A stretch of DNA of 64,000 nucleotides from Rhizophagus irregularis (taxonomy: Eukaryota; Glomeromycota; Glomeromycetes; Glomerales; Glomeraceae): assembly GCF_026210795.1 (NCBI RefSeq), contig NC_089460.1:930001-994000 (forward strand). The letters run 5' to 3'. A program made the translations under genes and the position numbers. Below, piece by piece: positions 57,792 to 64,000 of this stretch (within the stretch, counting starts at the first letter, position 1; each line of letters begins with the position of its first letter). Under the pieces are notes generated by a model. The model was given only the letters and a program-made list of their open reading frames with translations. It did no database searches and was not told the DNA's origin.

Positions 57792-60700
57792 ATGATCAAA
57801 AGAAAAACAAGGAACATTAGGACTAAACTCAATAGCGATGAAGAAGCCAGTACTGATACAAGTTAGTACAATTTTACTTTATTTTTAATTACCTGAATAT
57901 AGATACCTTTCCTTATAGATTCCTTCTACAGGCTCTTTCATTTCTGTTATAAAGTCGGAAACAGAAAAGGATCAAAAAAAAAAACCTAAAAAGGGTAAAG
58001 CTATCCTTAGTTTTGGGATTGATGAGGTATGTTCATTTACAATTACTTTTTCAGTTTATCTTTTATAAACATTTTGGAAAGGTTCCACCTCTTATTTATA
58101 TAACTATTTGAAGCAACATTGTTTGATTGTTTATAGGAAGAACAAGGCGAAACCTTTCAAATAACAAAGACTGCTGCAAGTCGTCGTCTTGCAAAGTCAA
58201 AATCCAAGAAGCTTCATATTGATCAGTTTAGTATCTTATTAGAAAATTGGCATTAATTTCTTAATATACTTGACTCTAATGTTAAAATTCTTTTTTTAAT
58301 TAGTCAATCAATTTCTCAAGATTCAGATCAAATAACGCCTTCCTATACTGAAGAAATGTTATCAGAATTACGTGCTAGTACACCATCAGCGCCGGCTTCC
58401 TTTCAGTTTCAGGATAATCTTGAAAAATTTTCATCCACTCTTGGTGAAGGTATTTTATAATCGGATAAATTTTTTCGGCTGACATTTGATGGTTAAACAT
58501 TAATTGTGTTTTATTTTCAGGGAATATTTTTGGTATACCCGATGCTAGTGCTATTAGTGCAGCTAAAAAGGAAAGAGAGATGCGACGAAAGAAAGGATTA
58601 TCTGATGCTCCAGATTATATTCCTTTATCAGAAGATACTGATGTAATGTATTTATATTTGGGCTGGGCCAATATTTAATTTTATGTTTAACACTCTCAAG
58701 ATTCTGGGATACCAAAAAATTGAGATATTTTTCTAATGAGAATTCTCATATCTGGATATATATTTATTTATTTCATATAATTTATTGTTCAGAATAGATT
58801 ATTACTCTTTTCTCCATTTTCGTTCTTACTCCATCTTTTTGAGTAAAAATTATTTGTTAAACATAATTTTTAATTGGTGCAGATTTAAAATTATTAGCTT
58901 TTATTATAATTACTTACTAATTATATTTTTAAATAGATTATAACTACATCAGGCAAGAAAATGGAATCAAGGTTGGTTCGTGAAGAGGATGAGTTGGGTG
59001 AAGCAGATGAAGGTCGGTATTCAATAGTCTATTTATGATTCCATGAACAGTACTGAGCTTATAATAAAAATGCAGAACTTGAACGATACATGAATGAAAA
59101 ACTTGCTATTGGAAAAAAAGCCAAAAAAGAACAGGAACGTCTTAAAAAAGCAGATATTGAAGAAATGATCATGGATGTGTATGTGTATATCTTTTCTTTT
59201 TTTTTTTCCTAAAAATTATTAAATTATTTTATAAATAAATATATAATTATTATAGAGATTTTGAAGATGAAGATGATGAAATGTTACAATGGGAATTAGA
59301 AGCTATGAAAGCGGGTGGTCATATTCCTAAAAAATATTCACAAAAAACTCCTGATCTAATGAAACAAGTGAAACAAGCTAGAAGTAAGTATTTATTTAAT
59401 TTTATTTTTATTTTGAATTACTAATTAAATTTTTAAATCATTAAATATATCTAATTTCATTGTTTAAGTACCTACTGTTGTTCCTGTTCCTACATTAAGT
59501 GAAGTTCAATCGCATCTAGAGAGTCAACTGATAGATTTACAAGAGCTTTATAATAATCACCAAGCTGAACTTACTCAAACACAAAGTGTACTTGACAGTA
59601 TTACGTCTTCAAACGCACAAATGGATATTGAAATGCAAAATACAAAAAAACGTTATACCTATTTTCAAGAGCTTAAAACGTTTGTTGAAAATCTTGTAGA
59701 ATTTCTTGATGATAAGGTTAGAATTATAAATAATTAATTTAAATAAACAATTGTATTTAATATTTAATTTGAACTACTATTATTTTTAATATATTTTGTG
59801 TATATATCTAAGTTTCCAATACTGGAGAAACTTGAAAAAGATTATCAGGAAGTACTCATTAAAAAGTCACAGCTTATTATGCAAAGAATTATGGAAGATG
59901 ATACTTATGATATTGAATTATTCAGTACAAGTAAGTACAAGTTTTTCTTACAATTGCAAATCATTATAAGTGATGAATGAATATAATAATATATATTATT
60001 TATTTTTCAAAAGATGAAGCATATGTAAATTCTGATGTTAGCAATACAATTCGTCAGCAAAGAGGACAACAACGTGATCATAGACGATCTCTTCGAAAAA
60101 ATAATACACATGTAGATAAGTTAGAGGAAGAAGGTTTTTCTACAGACGAAGAATTAAGTATAAGTGATGAAAAAGAAATTGCTAAGGAAATAGGTAATCA
60201 TCAAAATCTTATTTTTTATTTTTTATTTTTTTTATTTTTATTTTTATTTTATTTTTGAACTATTATATTATTTTTTATTATTAATTAAAAAGGTTTTTTT
60301 TATAGATGAAATTTCATATCACCATACTAAGTTATTTGAAGATGTAACTGATGATTTTAAATCAATTGAATTAGTAAAATCTAAATTTATATCTTGGAAA
60401 ACCGAATTTAATGATGATTATACAAAAGCATATGGAGGGTTAAGTTTACCAGGTGTATTTGAATTTTATGTTAGATATGAAATAATGTTATGGAATACAT
60501 TAAAGGTATAAATTATTAATGATATTTGGTATTATAAATATTATATTAATTATATTTGACAAATTATAGTTTGATCGTATGGAGTGGTATAAAGTTATTT
60601 CAGAATATTCTATTCCTGAATCAAATACAAGTCAAATAAGAACAGATGATGATTTTACTATTTTAAGCAAAGTTTTTGAGAAGATAATATTACCAAGAAT

Positions 60701-61383
60701 AGCATATTTAGTAAAAACTTTGAATCCATATTCTTCAAAACAAACAATGTCTTTTATTGAAATATTTGGGAATATATTAAACCACATAGACAGAAAATCC
60801 CAGAAGTTTCAGGTAATTAAATCAAGTATTTCTTTTGAATAATTTTAATTATTTAATTTTTTTTTTCTTTTTTTTTTCCAGGATGTAATTAACGAAGTTT
60901 CAAAACGTCTTCAGAATGTAGTTATGTCTCTCGAAACCATACCTGAGAACATAAATATACCAGCTGATTCAAATAAGGATATTTCAACAGCACAAGACCG
61001 GTACTTTTGGCGCAAATACAAGGTTTGATATAAGTATTTTAATATTAGCGCGTTTTATGAATCTCCTCTAATTTTGTATCAATCGAATAGTTGTTAAGAA
61101 ACCTTATAATGTGGAAAGAGTTTGTTTCAATAGATGTTCTTCGATCATTATCAATTGATTGTTTACTTAATCAATATTTATTATGTATTTTAAACAATTC
61201 ATACAATTCATCAAAAGCAGAAAAATATCAAAAGGTAAAAAAAGCAAATTATTATACACATTATATAATTATTATATACATTTTAAATTATATTATTTTT
61301 TTCAGATACTTAATATCATTCCAAGTGATTGGCTTTCTCCGTCTTTATTAGAAGAAATTGCACGTGGAGCTGCAGGATTTTAA
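57792..61383 (+). CDS. PAXBP1/GCFC1-type spliceosome-associated protein
   Basis: Sixteen exons (57792-57861, 57932-58026, 58137-58230, 58321-58449, 58521-58642, 58937-59012, 59076-59178, 59256-59383, 59469-59716, 59813-59930, 60014-60193, 60306-60505, 60570-60812, 60882-61022, 61091-61234, 61306-61383) encode about 722 residues. The N-terminal third is charged and disordered (KPKKGKAILSFGIDEE, ASRRLAKSKSKKL, KKERRMRRKKGL-like KKEREMRRKKGLSDAPDY). A central helical region follows (EEMIMDVDFEDEDDEMLQWE), then the GCFC domain with AYGGLSLPGVFEFYVRYEIM and YSSKQTMSFIEIFGNIL. The family acts in pre-mRNA splicing and lariat-spliceosome disassembly. The acceptor of exon 4 is uncertain: 58321 or 58327 keep frame, while the nearer TTAG at 58303 does not. 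Confidence 0.88.
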
Positions 61384-61816
61384 TTTAATAAATATGCCAA
61401 AAAATCCAAAGAAGTTGTGAGCTTTTTTAGCCTATACTGTGTATGATATTTCTTCAAAGGAATACTGTCTGATCAAAATTCATCATAATAATTTACATAT
61501 GTGCTCAAGTGTATAATTAAAAAAATAAGTTTCTCTTTAATATAATAATCACGACTTAATATCTCAGGAAAGAAAAGGATGAGCAAATTTTTTAGCTATT
61601 AAATTTAAATTGCAAATTGCAAATACCTAAATAATATTCTACAGAAATATGATCTATATTAAAACTAAGGCTAAAGTTGATGTTACGATAATACATTATT
61701 ATACATAACACGTAATTTAGTTTTTTTTTATCAAAAAAAAAAAGTGACACAGTCACTAATAAATAGATTTTAAACATCATCTCCATAAAGTTTCTTTGAA
61801 AGCTCAACTATATGTA
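61384..61816. other. Intergenic between convergent PAXBP1-like and taxilin genes
   Basis: 433 bp between two stop codons, holding both 3' UTRs; A+T-rich. No gene recognised; the 71-codon minus-strand frame here has no recognisable features. Confidence 0.6.
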
Positions 61817-64000
61817 TCAATTGACAACTAATTCATCCCTTTCTATAATAACTCTATCAGTTTCCAAATCTGATTCACCAGAAGCATCTAATTTTTGCCC
61901 AACTTCAAAACATTCTCGATCTATCTCAAAGAAACATTGTGCTGGTATTTCAGTAACTTCCCCATTGTTATGTTCTGTGCATTTACAGGGTGCTGTATCT
62001 TCTGTCGAACCATAATCACTTGATCCTTCCTCAACTTCTTCTTCACAAGTTGAAGAAATAGGTGTGCTAGGACGTCGAATAGGTGTCAATTCAAAAGATT
62101 CTACTTTCTTCTTAAGAACCGTTCTTTCAGCCTACATTAAACAGGTTAATATACGATGCGTGATAAAAAATTTTACAGACAGAATTCCCAAACAGGATCA
62201 ATTCATACTTGTAACGCTTTGCATAAGTTTACTAATTTTGCTTGCTTTTTTTTTGCATCCTCTATAGCTTTCTGATCCCTTGCCCGCTGGAGTATGCGGA
62301 TAAATATCGATTCGTAATTATGTGTATTAGCATACCTTCACCAAAATATCCACATAGGTGGAAAAACAATAATAAAAGAAGAAGAAATAGTGATAAAACG
62401 AAAGGTTGAAGGGAAAGACACATTGGATTGTTCAATGTGCGCTCAATTTCCCAAGTAGTATATGAAAATCTTAATATAAATTAATAGTACCTCTTCGGCC
62501 ATCTCTAGAATGTTCTTGTTCATTATATCACATTTTCCTTTAATCGACGAATTTTCTTTTTCAAGTTTCTTTGTCTTTTTGGTCATCTGCGGTATTAAAA
62601 CGCCTATAAGAGAGTAATATAAATGCATCTGTATAAAACTGATAAATCACAAGCGAAATGGTCAAACCTGTTCCATTTCTTTACGGAAAGTAAGAAAAAG
62701 TTCATTGCTCTTATTTAACGTTTCCTCAACTTGCTTAAACTTATCTACGTAAACATTAAGCTGTTTACGTAATTCTGTTTCTGTTTTAGTGAAAGTTTCT
62801 ACTTGTTCCTTTAAAGAATTGATCTAAACAGCAAAAAGGAAAAAATTATTTGTAAACATAACATAAAATAAACTCCTTAAATAAGTAAATATTCTAACTT
62901 TTATCATTTCTTGTTCGGTTAATTGCTTTTGTTGCTGTAATTTTGCTTCATATAATTGCAATTCCAAATCTTTAGATCGAACAACACTTTTGAAGTGTTT
63001 CTCACGGAGCTCATATTGTTCTAAGAAACTGCGGAATTTATCTTTCAATCTATTACATCGGAATGAAGTGAAAATAAAAGGTTATTCTATTAGGACAATC
63101 GTACTTAAATAATTGGAAGAAATAAAATGTACTGATTTAGAAGGTTATTTATCTAGTAGATAAATTACTAACGCTTCATTATCCTCCGCTCGTTTTTTTT
63201 TCTCGTCAGTATCTTCTTCCATCTTGGATTTGATTTCCCAGATAGTATTTTCAAATTTACTCGATAATTCCTCGCGTTTCTGTTGTTCGCTAGCAGCCAA
63301 GCGCTTGCTTTCTTCCTACAAAGAGGATGCATTAACTAACGCCTTATAATTTAATAATGAGAGACTAAATTTTGCAAACCTTAATACGTTTATTTTCTTT
63401 CTGCAATTCTCGACATATGTTTTCAAATTTATGCTTCATTAAATTCGCTTTGGACAAATCACTCCTAGCTAAGAGAAAATTATATGTATGAGAATTTTAT
63501 TCAATAAATGTAAATCATATTAAATTAACAAGAAGATATATGTATACCAGCATCCTTCTCTTTTTGTAATTGTTCATTGCGTTTCTTCAACTTTACATGA
63601 TCTAGTTCAAGGCGTTTCATATCTTGAAACTATAAGCCAAATAAAAAATTAAAATGACTTATTATCAAAATCGGAAGAAATTAAAAATTTATAAATTAAT
63701 TATGCTTACCAATTCCATGTACCTTTGCTGTATCATATCAAATTTTTCCATTTGATCATCACGGGAATTGATGGTATCTTTTATTTCTTTGCTTGCTTTT
63801 TTAACAGCTTTAGCTATTTAATAGTTAAAAACCGGTTTATTAATTGAAATAAAAGTTTTTTTTCAAAAAATATAAACAAATAACTGTTATTAAATATATA
63901 GTTAATGTAAAAGAAAAGTATTAAAGTAGTTCTGTACCGAGTTCCTTTTCCTCTTCATCCTCAATTAACGATTCATTTTCAAGCTGCGTGATTTTGTTCT
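61817..64000 (-). CDS. Taxilin, 3' part; gene continues beyond window
   Basis: Ten exons on the minus strand lie in the window (64000-63938, 63813-63710, 63629-63548, 63468-63380, 63315-63173, 63049-62899, 62823-62668, 62586-62491, 62286-62209, 62131-61817), about 424 residues to the stop. The long coiled coil has taxilin hallmarks: KFENICRELQKENKRIKEE, KDKFRSFLEQYELREKHF, LQLYEAKLQQQKQLTEQE, LNVYVDKFKQVEETLNKSNE and FRKEMEQMTKKTKKLEKEN. The last exon adds a Ser/Glu-rich tail (TPIRRPSTPISS and an acidic stretch) not part of the coil. Taxilins bind syntaxins and take part in vesicle traffic. The N-terminus and start codon are outside the window. Confidence 0.92.

Overview
The window looks like nuclear DNA of an arbuscular mycorrhizal (Glomeromycotina) fungus, most likely Rhizophagus-like. 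This is inferred from the extreme A+T richness, many short GT-AG introns, a canonical eukaryotic Argonaute, and dense decayed DNA transposons of kinds I associate with that genome. No database search was possible, so the species is an inference.

Layout. 1-7395 is A+T-rich intergenic DNA with minisatellites. 7396-8878 encodes a polytopic membrane protein that I do not recognise. 9660-13055 is an apparently intact 12-exon Argonaute (847 aa, full DEDH catalytic tetrad). From about 15 kb to 49 kb the window is almost entirely mobile DNA and tandem repeats. It holds a decayed pogo/Tigger-like element, a frameshifted 4.9-kb TIR transposon with 8-bp target duplication (20265-25137), a 4.4-kb TIR transposon with a broken DDE transposase (32117-36539), and a Mutator-like (FAR1/MULE/SWIM) transposase (about 40.3-49 kb) split by a 5.1-kb composite insertion. 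At least a dozen small TIR or foldback elements are nested inside one another, many with target duplications that can be read directly. Three tandem arrays consist of short cassettes with splice-site-like edges (17-20 kb, 26-28 kb, 31-39 kb).

From 50.7 kb to the end the DNA changes character to a compact housekeeping block. It carries VPS2/CHMP2 (ESCRT-III), PET191/COA5 (cytochrome oxidase assembly), UBC7/UBE2G (ubiquitin-conjugating enzyme), TXNL1-like thioredoxin with a PITH domain, an RMD1/DUF155 protein, a PAXBP1/GCFC-type splicing protein and a taxilin that runs off the right edge. Six of these form three consecutive head-to-head pairs with start codons 168-268 bp apart.

The most unusual observation is a recurrent core sequence, built around AGCTCATTGGAATCGTCTCA and a partner hairpin containing GGCATCCAGTGATC. 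It recurs more than a dozen times inside elements whose terminal repeats and target-duplication lengths differ. Related observations are a set of TA-duplicating elements that share one terminus but each carry a different satellite-like subterminal repeat, and a tRNA-derived SINE-like array inside the MULE-type composite. Long palindromes and an Argonaute in one window make a small-RNA connection worth testing, but nothing in the sequence demonstrates it.
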